NCBI RefSeq assembly: GCF_023206395.1
Contig: NZ_CP066149.1
Coordinates: forward strand, 3,162,001-3,226,000
Origin: Vibrio sp. ED004
GTDB taxonomy: Bacteria; Pseudomonadota; Gammaproteobacteria; Enterobacterales; Vibrionaceae
Length of the DNA stretch: 64,000 bases
Direction of reading: 5' to 3'
How positions within the stretch are numbered: the first letter of the stretch is position 1; every line of letters starts with the position of its first letter. Below the pieces are notes generated by a model, which was given only the letters and a program-made list of their open reading frames with translations, ran no database searches and was not told the DNA's origin. Position numbers and translations under genes: made by a program. Shown in pieces: positions 27,133 through 36,561 of the stretch.

Positions 27133-28335
27133 ATGATCATCAAACCTCGAATTCGCGGATTCATCTGTACTACAACACATCCAGTCGGTTGTGAAGCTAA
27201 TGTAAAAGAACAAATTGCTTACACAAAAGCTCAAGGCCCAATCGCAAACGCACCTAAACGTGTACTAGTTGTTGGCTCTTCAAGTGGCTACGGCTTGTCT
27301 TCACGTATTGCGGCTGCATTTGGTGGCGGCGCTTCAACTATCGGTGTTTTCTTCGAGAAAGCCGGTACTGAGAAAAAGCCGGGCACAGCTGGTTTCTACA
27401 ACTCAGCAGCGTTCGACAAGCTAGCTAAAGAAGAAGGCCTGTATTCAAAAAGCCTTAACGGCGATGCTTTCTCTAATGAAGCGAAACAGAAAACAATTGA
27501 TTTGATCAAAGAAGATCTAGGTCAAATCGATATGGTTGTGTACTCACTGGCGTCTCCAGTGCGTAAAATGCCAGAGACTGGCGAAGTGATTCGTTCTGCT
27601 CTAAAACCTATCGGCGAAACGTACACATCAACAGCGGTTGATACCAACAAAGACACTATCATCGAAGCAAGTGTTGAGCCTGCATCTGAAGAAGAAATCA
27701 AAGACACTGTGACAGTAATGGGCGGTGAAGATTGGGAACTTTGGATCAACGCGCTTTCTGAAGCGGGTGTTCTAGCTGACGGTTGCAAAACTGTTGCTTA
27801 CAGCTACATCGGTACTGAACTAACGTGGCCAATCTACTGGGATGGCGCGCTAGGTAAAGCTAAGATGGATCTAGACCGTGCAGCATCAGCGCTGAACGAG
27901 AAACTAGGCCAAACTGGCGGTACTGCAAACGTTGCTGTTCTTAAGTCTGTTGTGACTCAAGCAAGCTCTGCAATCCCTGTTATGCCTCTTTACATCGCTA
28001 TGGTGTTCAAGAAGATGCGCGAAGAAGGTATTCACGAAGGTTGTATGGAACAGATCTTCCGTATGTTCAGCCAACGTCTATACAAAGAAGACGGCAGCGC
28101 TCCAGAAGTGGATGAAGTGAACCGTCTACGTCTAGATGATCTTGAGCTTCGTGAAGACATTCAAGACCACTGTCGTAACCTATGGCCTCAAATCACAACT
28201 GAGAACCTAAAAGAACTGACTGACTACGTAGAGTACAAAGAAGAGTTCTTGAAGCTATTCGGTTTCGGTGTTGAAGGTGTTGATTACGAAGCTGACGTTA
28301 ACCCAGCTGTTGAATTTGATGTAGCTGACATCTAA
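27133..28335 (+). CDS. fabV: Enoyl-[acyl-carrier-protein] reductase FabV
   Basis: This 400-residue enzyme catalyses the NADH-dependent last reduction of each fatty-acid elongation cycle. FabV hallmarks are the start [20 protein letters not shown], a nucleotide site [17 protein letters not shown] and the catalytic Tyr-x8-Lys arrangement in [10 protein letters not shown]. FabV was first described in Vibrio cholerae and is naturally little affected by triclosan. The ATG at 27133 follows AAGGAAG; an in-frame TTG six bases earlier is less likely. Single gene with its own terminator, downstream of fadE but separated from it by that gene's terminator. Confidence 0.96.
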   Translation: MIIKPRIRGFICTTTHPVGCEANVKEQIAYTKAQGPIANAPKRVLVVGSSSGYGLSSRIAAAFGGGASTIGVFFEKAGTEKKPGTAGFYNSAAFDKLAKEEGLYSKSLNGDAFSNEAKQKTIDLIKEDLGQIDMVVYSLASPVRKMPETGEVIRSALKPIGETYTSTAVDTNKDTIIEASVEPASEEEIKDTVTVMGGEDWELWINALSEAGVLADGCKTVAYSYIGTELTWPIYWDGALGKAKMDLDRAASALNEKLGQTGGTANVAVLKSVVTQASSAIPVMPLYIAMVFKKMREEGIHEGCMEQIFRMFSQRLYKEDGSAPEVDEVNRLRLDDLELREDIQDHCRNLWPQITTENLKELTDYVEYKEEFLKLFGFGVEGVDYEADVNPAVEFDVADI

Positions 28336-28357
28336 TTCAAGTTATCGAATCTAAACG

Positions 28358-28388
28358 AAATAGGCGCTCATTGAGCGCCTATTTTTTT
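28358..28388 (+). terminator. fabV terminator
   Basis: AAATAGGCGCTCA and TGAGCGCCTATTT form a long stem followed by a T run. Confidence 0.92.
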
Positions 28389-28409
28389 GTCTGCTATTTG
28401 AGTAAACAG

Positions 28410-28540
28410 ATTAAGAGCAAATACGGGATTCTACTGGCGGGATGCGAAGAGATTAAGAGCAGATACGGGATTCGAGTGGCGAGATGCGAAAAGATTTAAG
28501 AGCGGATACGGGGACCGCGATTCGAAGGGGGACAAGAGTA
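28410..28540 (+). repeat. Second array of the 42-bp repeat
   Basis: Two complete 42-base units lie at 28410-28451 and 28452-28493, each starting ATTAAGAGC and ending GATGCGAA plus AGAG or AAG. A degenerate third unit extends to about 28540. They match the reverse complement of the units at 10067-10192, for example GGGATTCGAGTG followed by GCGAGATGCGAAAAG in both. As at the other loci they lie 3' of a gene in its sense direction. Confidence 0.85.
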
Positions 28541-28602
28541 GAAATAGGGGACGTAGAGATTAAAAGCTAGTGGGCGAGGCTTGAACTGCTTAAAAGAATC
28601 CA

Positions 28603-28642
28603 TAAAAAAATGCACTAACCCAAAGTGAATCAGTGCATTCGA
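28603..28642 (-). terminator. ybjL terminator
   Basis: On the minus strand GAATGCACT pairs with AGTGCATT across a 14-base loop and is followed by seven T's, about 40 bases past the stop codon. Confidence 0.7.
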
Positions 28643-28678
28643 AATATCTAAGTTTGGCTGCCTTTAAAGCAGCAGACG

Positions 28679-30361
28679 CTAGCTAATTATGATGATGAAA
28701 GTACCTGCTAAGGTCATCAATATATTGGCTATCGCATAAGTACCCGCATAACCCAGAGCCGGAATGGTTGAGCGAGCGTGGTCGTTTACGATGTCCATTG
28801 CCGGAGCGCAGGTTCGCGCGCCGATGATTGCACCAAACAGCAACGCTCGGTTCATCTTCAATACGTAAGCGCCAACCAAGTAAGCAAAGAATACCGGGAG
28901 CACACTCACTACTAGGGCGATACCTATTACCTGTGGCCCAACTTGGGTTAAGTGCTCAAATATCTTACCACCGGCACTTAAGCCTATACCGACCATGAAG
29001 AACATCAAACCGAGGTCTTTGACCATGTTCAACGCACCCTGAGGTACGTAACCAAAAGTAGGGTGGTTCGCTCGTAAGAAGCCCAACATGATGCCTGATA
29101 GAAGAAGGCCAACCGCGTTACCTAGTCCAAACGACACCTGACCGAATGTCATGGTGATCAAACCAAACAAAATACCCAGAATGAAGAAGCTACAGAAAGC
29201 CATCAAATCGGCCATTTGGCTATGGATTGAGATGAAACCAATTTTCTCAGCTAGGCCGTGAACACGACTCTTTTCGCCACTCACCTGTAGTACATCACCC
29301 TTTGAAAGCACGATATTTAAGTCCATCGGCATTTCAATCTGAGCTCTTACTACACGGTTTAGGAAACAACCATATTCAGACAGATTTAAGTCTGACAGTC
29401 GCTTACCTGCGATGCTGTCACTTTTAACGACGATCTCTTCTTCCACGATACGTAGATCGAGAAGGTTACGGTCGAATACTTCTTTACCGTTACGGAAACT
29501 TGGGTCTAGACGCGCGTGGCTGTCTGGGAAACCAACCAATGCGATTTCGTCACCTTCTTGCAGAATAGCGTCACCATCTGGGTGGGCAAGAATACCATTA
29601 CGACGAATACGCTCGATGTAACAGCCTGTTTGGCGATAGATACCTAGTTCACGCAGGTTCTTACCGTCAGTCCAAGAGATAAGCTCTGGTCCCACACGGT
29701 AGGCACGAATGATAGGAAGATAAACCTTACGCTGACCAGAAGCACCTAAACCACGCTCTTGAGCTATCTGCTCAGCCGAATCGTGTAGGTTTACTTTCTG
29801 CAGTTTTGGAATCAGGCGAGCAAACATGATCATGCTGATTAAGCCAACCAAGTAAGCCATCGCGTAACCCACCGAAAGGTTTTCGATAATCAGGCTTAAG
29901 TCCATGTTTCTTGGTACTTCAGCAAGCCCAGAATTAAGAGCATCTTGCGCACCTACCAAGATTGGTGTTGCTGTAAGCGCACCTGCCATCATGCCGGCAG
30001 ATAAGCCGAAGCCTAGGCCAAGGTAATGGCTGCTGAAATAGGTTAGGGCAATCGCGGTAGACAGTACCACAAGGCTCAGAATGAGGTAGTGCTTACCGTC
30101 TCTGAAAAAGATACCGAAGAAGTTTGGACCTGCTTCAATGCCAACACAGTAGATGAACAGCATGAAGCCAATGGTGAGTGCATCTGCGTTAAAAGAAAAG
30201 CCAAGATGTCCCATAACGAGGGAAGTAATCAGAACACCGATTGAATTGCCGAGTTGGAGACTACCGAAACGAATTTTACCAATGGCTAATCCAATCGATA
30301 AAACAACAAAGATGAGGAGAATGGGGTTTTGTTCTAACAGAAAAACAACGTCGATATTCAC
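28679..30361 (-). CDS. ybjL: YbjL-type AAE-family putative transporter
   Basis: This 560-residue membrane protein has two blocks of about five to six helices separated by two soluble TrkA_C (RCK_C) domains at about 205-375. Diagnostic stretches are [37 protein letters not shown] and the C-terminal repeat [14 protein letters not shown]. This is the aspartate:alanine exchanger superfamily, and the start closely resembles E. coli YbjL; the true substrate is unknown. It begins with GTG. As in E. coli it neighbours grxA, which supports orthology. Confidence 0.88.
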   Translation of the reverse strand: MNIDVVFLLEQNPILLIFVVLSIGLAIGKIRFGSLQLGNSIGVLITSLVMGHLGFSFNADALTIGFMLFIYCVGIEAGPNFFGIFFRDGKHYLILSLVVLSTAIALTYFSSHYLGLGFGLSAGMMAGALTATPILVGAQDALNSGLAEVPRNMDLSLIIENLSVGYAMAYLVGLISMIMFARLIPKLQKVNLHDSAEQIAQERGLGASGQRKVYLPIIRAYRVGPELISWTDGKNLRELGIYRQTGCYIERIRRNGILAHPDGDAILQEGDEIALVGFPDSHARLDPSFRNGKEVFDRNLLDLRIVEEEIVVKSDSIAGKRLSDLNLSEYGCFLNRVVRAQIEMPMDLNIVLSKGDVLQVSGEKSRVHGLAEKIGFISIHSQMADLMAFCSFFILGILFGLITMTFGQVSFGLGNAVGLLLSGIMLGFLRANHPTFGYVPQGALNMVKDLGLMFFMVGIGLSAGGKIFEHLTQVGPQVIGIALVVSVLPVFFAYLVGAYVLKMNRALLFGAIIGARTCAPAMDIVNDHARSTIPALGYAGTYAIANILMTLAGTFIIIIS

Positions 30362-30500
30362 AGTGGTGGCTCAATAATTGGCGTGAAACACAGGGTAAGT
30401 TTGAGAGGTGAATTGTATCTAAATATAAATAAATTATAAGCGATATTTTGCTATTTTACTTGATTTTGACCTTATTCTTATTCCGTACGAAAACTGGTCA

Positions 30501-30530
30501 TAAAAAAAGCCCGCTACAGTGAGCGGGCTT
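30501..30530 (-). terminator. grxA terminator
   Basis: On the minus strand AAGCCCGCT and AGCGGGCTT form a perfect 9-bp stem followed by a run of seven T's. Confidence 0.88.
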
Positions 30531-30611
30531 CTTATAAATCGTACAGTCTAACGCTAAAATTGGTCAGCTGTTTAAGGCTATAGCCTTGGATCTCTTGAGA
30601 GAAATCTTAGC

Positions 30612-30875
30612 TTAGTCGAAAAGACCTAGGTTTTCTTTTGCGTATGCTTCAAATTCTGTGCAGCCGCCAATGTGGTCTTGATCGATGAAGATTTGTGGAA
30701 CAGTGTCTACTGGCTTACCTACTGTCTTCTCTAGGTCAGCTTTGCTGATGCCTTCAGCGTGAATGTCAACGTAACGGTAGTTGAAGTCATCACGTTTAGC
30801 TTTAAGAGTTTCAGCATGCTCTTTTGCACGAACACAGAATGGGCAAGCAGGGCGACCAAAAATAACTACAAACAT
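30612..30875 (-). CDS. grxA: Glutaredoxin 1
   Basis: This 87-residue thiol-disulfide oxidoreductase has the active site CPFC at 11-14 (FGRPACPFCVRAKEHAE), the cis-Pro region TVPQIFID and a GG motif (HIGGCTEFEAYAKENLG). It is the GrxA type that uses glutathione and can serve ribonucleotide reductase. GGAGA lies six bases before the ATG. The neighbour ybjL repeats the E. coli order. It is a frequent OxyR target in other bacteria; no OxyR site was verified here. Confidence 0.95.
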   Translation of the reverse strand: MFVVIFGRPACPFCVRAKEHAETLKAKRDDFNYRYVDIHAEGISKADLEKTVGKPVDTVPQIFIDQDHIGGCTEFEAYAKENLGLFD

Positions 30876-31454
30876 TTAATTTCTCCTAAATACGGGATGA
30901 GGCTCGTTAACTCATTTATGTTAACTATTCTTTTATGAATGCCACTCAAAATTTCTTAAAACCAACTATGCCTCAATGCCATGGGGAAATAAAGATGGAA
31001 TTGCCTCTTAATACAATAGGTTTTGCCTATCAGAGCAAATAATGGTCACAAAAAGGATCCGTGACGATTTCTGATGGGTATCTAAGTTGAGTACCCATAA
31101 TTTAAGAGTGTGAATTACCCCTAAGAATAGGACTTTAATCCATCTTTAATGCGACAAGTTGCACCTCGTCAAAAAACGTACTCATAGAACGAGGCATCTT
31201 AATACTGATGCGTGGGAAAGAAGTGAAATTGAAAAGAGGCGGCATGGCGCAAATGTACGGACCGCCACCATGTTTTGTATTCTTTATTACCCATATGTCG
31301 TTTCAGCATGCTCTTCCCCTCGCTACTAAAGCTTTCAGTTACAAAGGCAAGAAACGAAGACTAGTTACAAAGACAAGAAAAAAAGAGCTACAGAGTCTAC
31401 ATTCCAAAAACCAAGAGTTCGCAGTTTTGTTTGGTCATAGGCGCAGGAGGCACC
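30876..31454. other. Leader region before the iron alcohol dehydrogenase gene
   Basis: This 579-bp region contains the grxA promoter and a long apparent 5' leader of the next gene. Structures seen: a perfect 7-bp hairpin ATGGGTA/TACCCAT near 31076-31100; an inverted repeat ACCTCGT/ACGAGG near 31164-31195; and a direct repeat at 31337-31380. A 95-codon frame at 31208-31495 is rich in Lys/Arg with no family signs and overlaps the next gene; I treat it as not coding. No known riboswitch class is recognised. Confidence 0.5.
31337..31380 (+). repeat. 18-bp direct repeat with 26-bp period
   Basis: AGTTACAAAGGCAAGAAA (31337-31354) and AGTTACAAAGACAAGAAA (31363-31380) differ at one base. They lie in the leader of the alcohol dehydrogenase gene. 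Confidence 0.7.
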
Positions 31455-32756
31455 ATGTTTCAATTTATGACATCTACAAAGATCATCTTTGGTGATGGAG
31501 CACTTTCCGCTTCATTGTCTCTCTTTAACCAATACGGCTACAGCGTGCTATTGGTGACTGGCAATACATTAGAACGCACGTCAATTGTCACCGATTATCT
31601 AGACGCTCAGGGTATGCGCTATCAACACATCGCAGTCTCCGGCGAACCCAATATTAAAATGGTCGAAGAGGCGGCGATATCTGCCAGAAGGTTCAAGCCT
31701 GATATGGTTGTCTCCATGGGAGGAGGAAGTGCGATCGATATGGGTAAAGCGCTAGCTGCTGTTTTACCTAACCAAGGTAACTTATACGACTATGTCGAAG
31801 TCGTCGGACGTAATGTTCCTCTTAAAACCAAACCGCTTCCATTCATCGCAATTCCTACCACGGCCAGTACAGGCGCAGAGGTGACTAAAAACGCGGTGCT
31901 TAAATCAGGGCAAGACCAAGTTAAGATCAGCCTTAGAAGTCCAGATATGTTGGCTGACGTTGCGATTGTCGATCCTGCCTTAACTCATGGCACCAACTTA
32001 TATTTGTCAGGGCGCGGTGCGATGGATGCCTTCACTCATCTGATGGAGGCTTATGTTTGCGGTGAACCTAACCCGCTCACTGATATGATTTGTGAAGAGG
32101 GGCTGCGTAAGTTGAGCGGTTCTGTAGTGCAAGCATGTGTTTATGATGAACCTCAAGCTCGTTCTGACTTGGCTTTTGCTTCTATGTTAGGCGGGATGGC
32201 GATAACCAATGCCAAGCTTGGAGCTGCGCATGGTTTAGCCTCTGCATTGGGTGGTAAGATCTCAGCGCCACACAGTGTGATTACCGCGCGCTTAGCCCCG
32301 TTCGTGATGCTGGAAAATATTGCCGTTGCGAGAGAACAGCACAGAGCCGACATCTTAGTGCGCTACCAACGAATTGCTCAGATAGTGACGAATAACTCTA
32401 AGGCTAAAGAGGAAGAGGCTATAATTTGGCTATCTGAAGTGCTGGATACGTTAAAGCTTCCAAGCTTACTGGAATTTGGTGTCTGTGAAGCTCAGTTCGA
32501 TGAAGTGTCTACCGACGCGCTCAAATCTGTCGCGATAAAAGGAAACCCTTTACCGTTGAATCAGGAGCGGTTAATACATATCTTGCAGCAGGTTTGTGAG
32601 GAGTGCGGTTGTGAAGGGGAACGTCACGAAGCCGATTTAAGAAAACAGCCAGCTCAAATTACTCAAGAACCTGCAACGGAGTCGAGCTTTACCATTATCA
32701 ATTCTTATGCATCCGAGAACAGTGTGGTGGAGAAGGGTAACAGCTGGACTATTTAA
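31455..32756 (+). CDS. Iron-containing (group III) alcohol dehydrogenase
   Basis: This 433-residue NAD(P)-dependent dehydrogenase has the nucleotide-binding GGGSAIDMGKAL at about 89-100 and the metal-site helices DAFTHLMEAYVC and GAAHGLASALGG, whose Asp/His residues bind Fe2+. It would interconvert an alcohol and an aldehyde or ketone; the substrate cannot be read. AGGAGG four bases before the ATG fixes the start at 31455. The final ~45 residues (QITQEPATESSFTIINSY and on) look like an extra low-complexity tail beyond the usual fold. A shared terminator follows. Confidence 0.88.
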   Translation: MFQFMTSTKIIFGDGALSASLSLFNQYGYSVLLVTGNTLERTSIVTDYLDAQGMRYQHIAVSGEPNIKMVEEAAISARRFKPDMVVSMGGGSAIDMGKALAAVLPNQGNLYDYVEVVGRNVPLKTKPLPFIAIPTTASTGAEVTKNAVLKSGQDQVKISLRSPDMLADVAIVDPALTHGTNLYLSGRGAMDAFTHLMEAYVCGEPNPLTDMICEEGLRKLSGSVVQACVYDEPQARSDLAFASMLGGMAITNAKLGAAHGLASALGGKISAPHSVITARLAPFVMLENIAVAREQHRADILVRYQRIAQIVTNNSKAKEEEAIIWLSEVLDTLKLPSLLEFGVCEAQFDEVSTDALKSVAIKGNPLPLNQERLIHILQQVCEECGCEGERHEADLRKQPAQITQEPATESSFTIINSYASENSVVEKGNSWTI

Positions 32757-32803
32757 CGGCCTTCGACCTGTTCGCTGCATAAAGCATTTAAAACAGACAA
32801 ACA

Positions 32804-32830
32804 AAAACGGAGCACTAGGCTCCGTTTTTT
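32804..32830. terminator. Bidirectional terminator between the dehydrogenase gene and hexR
   Basis: AAAACGGAGC and GCTCCGTTTT form a stem with A and T runs on both sides, suitable for both convergent genes. Confidence 0.88.
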
Positions 32831-32883
32831 AATCGCTATCTTTTGGTTCGTATCTAATAGGCACTTTGTTCGTACCTAGAAGG

Positions 32884-33738
32884 TTAGAACTGAGAGTATT
32901 TCTCGTAACGTGAATCACGCAGAGACTCTTTAACGCGCTTCAGGTTCTCTCTGAAACCAGAACCACGACGCAGCGTAAAGCCTGTCGCTAGCACATCAAT
33001 AACCGTCATTTGAACAACACGGCTTGCCATTGGCATATAAACGTCTGTGTCTTCCGGTACATCCAATGAGATAGAAAGCGAGCTTGCTTTATCTAGTGGA
33101 GAGTCTTTTGCTGTGATAGCGATAACCGTTGCGCCGTTTTCACGCGCTAGGTTTGCAATCTCAACTTGGCTCTTAGTGCGACCAGTATGAGAGATAAGAA
33201 CGATAACGTCGTTATCACTGCAGTTAATGCAGCTCATTCGTTGCATCACGATGTCTTCGAAACAAGTGATTGGGATATTAAAACGAATAAACTTGTTTTG
33301 AGCGTCTTTCGCTACGGCAGAAGAGGCACCCAGTCCGAAGAATGAAATGCGTTTTGCTTGAGTCAGCAAGTCAACCGCACGGTTTACTTGCATCGCATCT
33401 AGACTGTTTTTAGCAACGTCTAGACATGCCATAGTCGATTCGAAAATCTTATGCGTATAAGCATCTGGACCATCGTCTTCTTCAACGTTACGGTTCACGT
33501 AAGGTGTACCGTTCGCCAAGCTTTGAGCTAGGTGAAGTTTGAAGTCAGGGAAGCCCTTTGTGTCTAAACGACGACAGAAGCGGTTAACTGTAGGCTCACT
33601 TACGTCAGCCATCTTAGCTAAGGTAGCAATGCTAGAATGGATTGCAGTTTGAGGGGAAGCCATGATTACTTCGGCTACCTTACGCTCAGACTTGCTGAAA
33701 TTTTCCAGGTTTTTTTGTATTTTTTCTAATGTATTCAT
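32884..33738 (-). CDS. hexR: RpiR-family regulator HexR
   Basis: This 284-residue regulator has an N-terminal RpiR helix-turn-helix (FSKSERKVAEVIMASPQTAI, then ATLAKMADVSEPTVNRFCRR) and a C-terminal SIS sugar-phosphate-binding domain (ISFFGLGASSAVAKDAQNKF, VIVLISHTGRTKSQVEIA). HexR in gamma-proteobacteria responds to 2-keto-3-deoxy-6-phosphogluconate and controls central carbon genes. The start at 33738 gives the family's MNTLEKIQKNLENFSKSE; an upstream ATG at 33807 adds 23 unlikely residues. The target list is not visible here. Confidence 0.92.
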   Translation of the reverse strand: MNTLEKIQKNLENFSKSERKVAEVIMASPQTAIHSSIATLAKMADVSEPTVNRFCRRLDTKGFPDFKLHLAQSLANGTPYVNRNVEEDDGPDAYTHKIFESTMACLDVAKNSLDAMQVNRAVDLLTQAKRISFFGLGASSAVAKDAQNKFIRFNIPITCFEDIVMQRMSCINCSDNDVIVLISHTGRTKSQVEIANLARENGATVIAITAKDSPLDKASSLSISLDVPEDTDVYMPMASRVVQMTVIDVLATGFTLRRGSGFRENLKRVKESLRDSRYEKYSQF

Positions 33739-34097
33739 AGTGTTCACAAGGGTATAGAGAACAACTTGCCAGTTAATATCTTTTACCAGGGGGTATGGCT
33801 GAAACAAATATCAATAATCACAAAACCAAACTTAAATTCAGTATCGTAAATACTGCTGCTTCAAATAGATATCAAGCTAACTAGCACCATAGAGTCAGTA
33901 TAAACCCAACATACTATTTACTAATACAAAAACAGGGCATGAATGCTTAAGAATATGACAAACCTCAACAAAATTTTAGAAAAGTACAGAATTGGAAGAG
34001 GGTTTGAGCAAAAAGAATGCAAATTGAGTATGAACTGACAGCTTAGTTACATCAAAAAGAAAGAAATTTTCAATTTGATGCAACTAAAATTGAATGG
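33739..34097. other. Intergenic region between hexR and panP
   Basis: This 359-bp AT-rich region holds the hexR promoter. An imperfect inverted repeat at 34044-34085 (TAGTTACATCAA with TTGATGCAACTA) lies just past the panP stop; it has no T run of terminator type. Nothing else is recognised. Confidence 0.5.
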
Positions 34098-35741
34098 TTA
34101 TGCGTTGATTTGCGTAACCAACTTGGTGATTTTACCCATCAAGTTAGGTGCTAGTTTAGAGATCTCGCGTTGTTCTTCAAGCACTGAAGAAAGAATCTCA
34201 TTACCCGTGAGTGGGTTAGCTAACACGACGCGGAAAACAATGATTGGTTGGTGTGCCCAAGCTTCAGGATTTAAGCGTGTTCGTGATACAAAAGATTTGC
34301 CGGTTTCACGCTGCTTCTTCTGAATAAACTTAGTCAGTTCGTTAAGCAACTCGTTCAGTTGTACGCGTTGTTCAGGCTCGGCTTTAAGTAGCGCAGCTTT
34401 AACTGATTCAGGTACATAGCGGTATGTCAGCAGGCAAAGCTCTGGCTCTGATACCAACTCAAAATCGCTTTGCTGTTTAATAAGGTCGGCAAAGTAACGT
34501 GCCTTATTGATGCTTTGGTCGATCAGCAGCTCATAACCTGGGCGGCTAATGATGTGCATAGCTGCATAAACCAACATCGCCATGCCTGAACGTGAACCTT
34601 CTAAAGTATGGCTGCCTAAGTCTTTAGAGCCTTTACGCAGGATGTATTGAGCGTGATGTTCAATCGCTGTCATCGCATCTGGCTTCTTAAACAGAACCAT
34701 GCCAGCGCCCATAGGGATGTAAAGCTGTTTGTGCGCATCGATGGTGACAGAGTCAGCCAATTCGATACCATCAAGCAGATGACGATGATTGTTAGACATC
34801 AAGGTCGCACCGCCCCAAGCCGCATCCACATGGAAGTGACAATCTGATTCTGCACACACCTCAGCAATATCTTTAAGTGGGTCAATATTGCCAGTTTCGG
34901 TCGTGCCAGCCACACCGATCACGGCAAAAGGCTTAATCTTGTTCTGTTTTAGTTGCTCGATCTTAAGTCTTAGGTCGTCAGTGCAAATGCGGTTGTCGTT
35001 ATCCGTCTTAACCGATACCAAACCTTCTTGGCCAATACCAAGTACATCTGCGGCTTTCTTAAGAGAGTAGTGACCACGTTCAGAGACTAAGATGGCGAGG
35101 CCTTCATAGTCGTAGTGCTTCATGGCTTTGAATAAGCCTTCTTTCTCTACACCTTTGAACGAACCTTGTGCTTTTAGTGCATTGTTACGTGCAACCCAAA
35201 GCGCCGTAATGTTCGCGATGGTACCGCCAGAACAAAACGCACCCAAAGAGTGGTTTGCACTGTGCATCCAACGAGAATAGAACTGGTCGTTATCTTGATA
35301 GATCAAGCGATGTAGCATGCCCAGAACTTGGCGTTCTAGGGGAGTGAAAGCTTTGGATGTCTCAATTTTTACTAGGTTCTGATTCAGCGCAATCATGATT
35401 TTAGAAAGCGGCATCAGGAAGTACGGTAACGCAGACGTCATGTGGCCAATAAAACTTGGCGAGGACGTATGTACCGAATGAGACACGAGCGAATCGAGGA
35501 GATGTTCAGTATGTTCAGAAACAAACTCAGGCTGCTCTGGAATATGAGCATTTGAAAAATCTTTCTCAATTTCACGCAGCGGCTTTTCTTCAGCCACAAT
35601 ATGTTCACGTAAGAATTGATTCAGGTTTCGTGAAAGTTTGTCTTCAATTTGAGTGAGTGTTGAATCTGGGCCTTCCGGTACCGTGAAGATACGTAGAAGA
35701 CTGTCGAAGCTAACATCTGCTGTTTTTTGTTCCGTAACCAT
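34098..35741 (-). CDS. panP: PLP-dependent aspartate 1-decarboxylase PanP
   Basis: This 547-residue group II decarboxylase has the PLP-binding Lys at 338 (DAHKQLYIP), cofactor Asp at 306 (HVDAAWGGA), and the SGGTIANITALWVARNNAL stretch in the cofactor domain. Vibrio PanP makes beta-alanine from aspartate for pantothenate and CoA, replacing PanD; relatives are often annotated as glutamate decarboxylases. The first ~90 residues match the PanP layout. No strong ribosome binding site precedes the ATG. It lies upstream of hexR on the same strand. Confidence 0.88.
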   Translation of the reverse strand: MVTEQKTADVSFDSLLRIFTVPEGPDSTLTQIEDKLSRNLNQFLREHIVAEEKPLREIEKDFSNAHIPEQPEFVSEHTEHLLDSLVSHSVHTSSPSFIGHMTSALPYFLMPLSKIMIALNQNLVKIETSKAFTPLERQVLGMLHRLIYQDNDQFYSRWMHSANHSLGAFCSGGTIANITALWVARNNALKAQGSFKGVEKEGLFKAMKHYDYEGLAILVSERGHYSLKKAADVLGIGQEGLVSVKTDNDNRICTDDLRLKIEQLKQNKIKPFAVIGVAGTTETGNIDPLKDIAEVCAESDCHFHVDAAWGGATLMSNNHRHLLDGIELADSVTIDAHKQLYIPMGAGMVLFKKPDAMTAIEHHAQYILRKGSKDLGSHTLEGSRSGMAMLVYAAMHIISRPGYELLIDQSINKARYFADLIKQQSDFELVSEPELCLLTYRYVPESVKAALLKAEPEQRVQLNELLNELTKFIQKKQRETGKSFVSRTRLNPEAWAHQPIIVFRVVLANPLTGNEILSSVLEEQREISKLAPNLMGKITKLVTQINA

Positions 35742-35859
35742 AGCAAGCGAGTTATTTTTCTAATATTGACGCGAGCGGGACAATCTAAACGAAAACGGGA
35801 ACAATGTCCCGTCTTAATTATGAAATCCAACTTCTCAAAAAAGCATATTAAATGAGTGG

Positions 35860-36387
35860 TTATTTACACTTAATCGCTTCAAGTTTAGCAATCGACTGGT
35901 TGTAACGTTGAAGCGCTGTGTCGATTTGCTTAGGGTGGCTAAGCAGTTCTGCAAACGCTGAACGTAGCTCGTAGTTTTGAGTATGAGGCTTTGATTGACG
36001 GTCGTCGAACGTGGTTTTTGCTACTTTGCCTAGTTCGTCATCGCGCTGTGAAAGCGTCTTAATGTCGTGTTGCTCCAGCTGTAGCCAACCTTCAACAGGT
36101 TGCTCTGTAGCCACTTTGCTTGAGTCGTTTACTAAATAGTAGTGAACGGCTGCACGATTTAGCTCAAAGTGGTGCTTACGACCTTCTAGGAACCACTCAC
36201 TTACTTCTGTTAGCTCTGGATATTGCTCAGAAGTTAATGCAGCAAGGTCAGTATACCAACCTAAAGAAGCGTCGATGTACGCATCATATTTTTTTGCTTG
36301 GCACTGGTTTGTCTCAGACATTGAATCTGCTGCAAAAGAGAAAGTAGAAGTTGTAGCTAGCAGTAATGCGACGCAAAGGCGTTTCAT
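35860..36387 (-). CDS. Secreted protein of unknown function
   Basis: This 175-residue protein has a signal peptide at 1-19 (TSTFSFA-AD), one Cys near the start (NQCQAKKYDAY) and one at the end (EAIKCK), which could form a disulfide. The rest is predicted mostly helical with no family I recognise. AAAAGGAACC lies just before the ATG. It is probably periplasmic and conserved among vibrios, being in the position between panP and the LysO gene. Confidence 0.75.
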   Translation of the reverse strand: MKRLCVALLLATTSTFSFAADSMSETNQCQAKKYDAYIDASLGWYTDLAALTSEQYPELTEVSEWFLEGRKHHFELNRAAVHYYLVNDSSKVATEQPVEGWLQLEQHDIKTLSQRDDELGKVAKTTFDDRQSKPHTQNYELRSAFAELLSHPKQIDTALQRYNQSIAKLEAIKCK

Positions 36388-36561
36388 AGTGGTTCCTTTT
36401 GTAAGTTTATTCTTTTTATAACTTTGTCGTTACAGGTTACCGTGATCGTTATTTGTTGAGCAATGACACTTAGTGCCTTTTTATTTCGGTAACTGTATCG
36501 GTGTCTTGGGCATTGGTATTCGAGATGCATTCTAATCTAAAACAAACGCTATTCCTGCGAT

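Larger units (their letters stand above)
28336..28678. other. Intergenic region between fabV and ybjL
   Basis: This 343-bp region between convergent genes contains the fabV terminator, a cluster of 42-bp repeat units and the minus-strand terminator of ybjL. No coding sequence is seen. Confidence 0.7.

Noticed and set aside
31208..31495. 95-codon plus-strand reading frame upstream of the alcohol dehydrogenase
   Set aside because: Basic, low-complexity translation with no family resemblance; it overlaps the well-supported dehydrogenase start by 41 bases and has no credible ribosome binding site.
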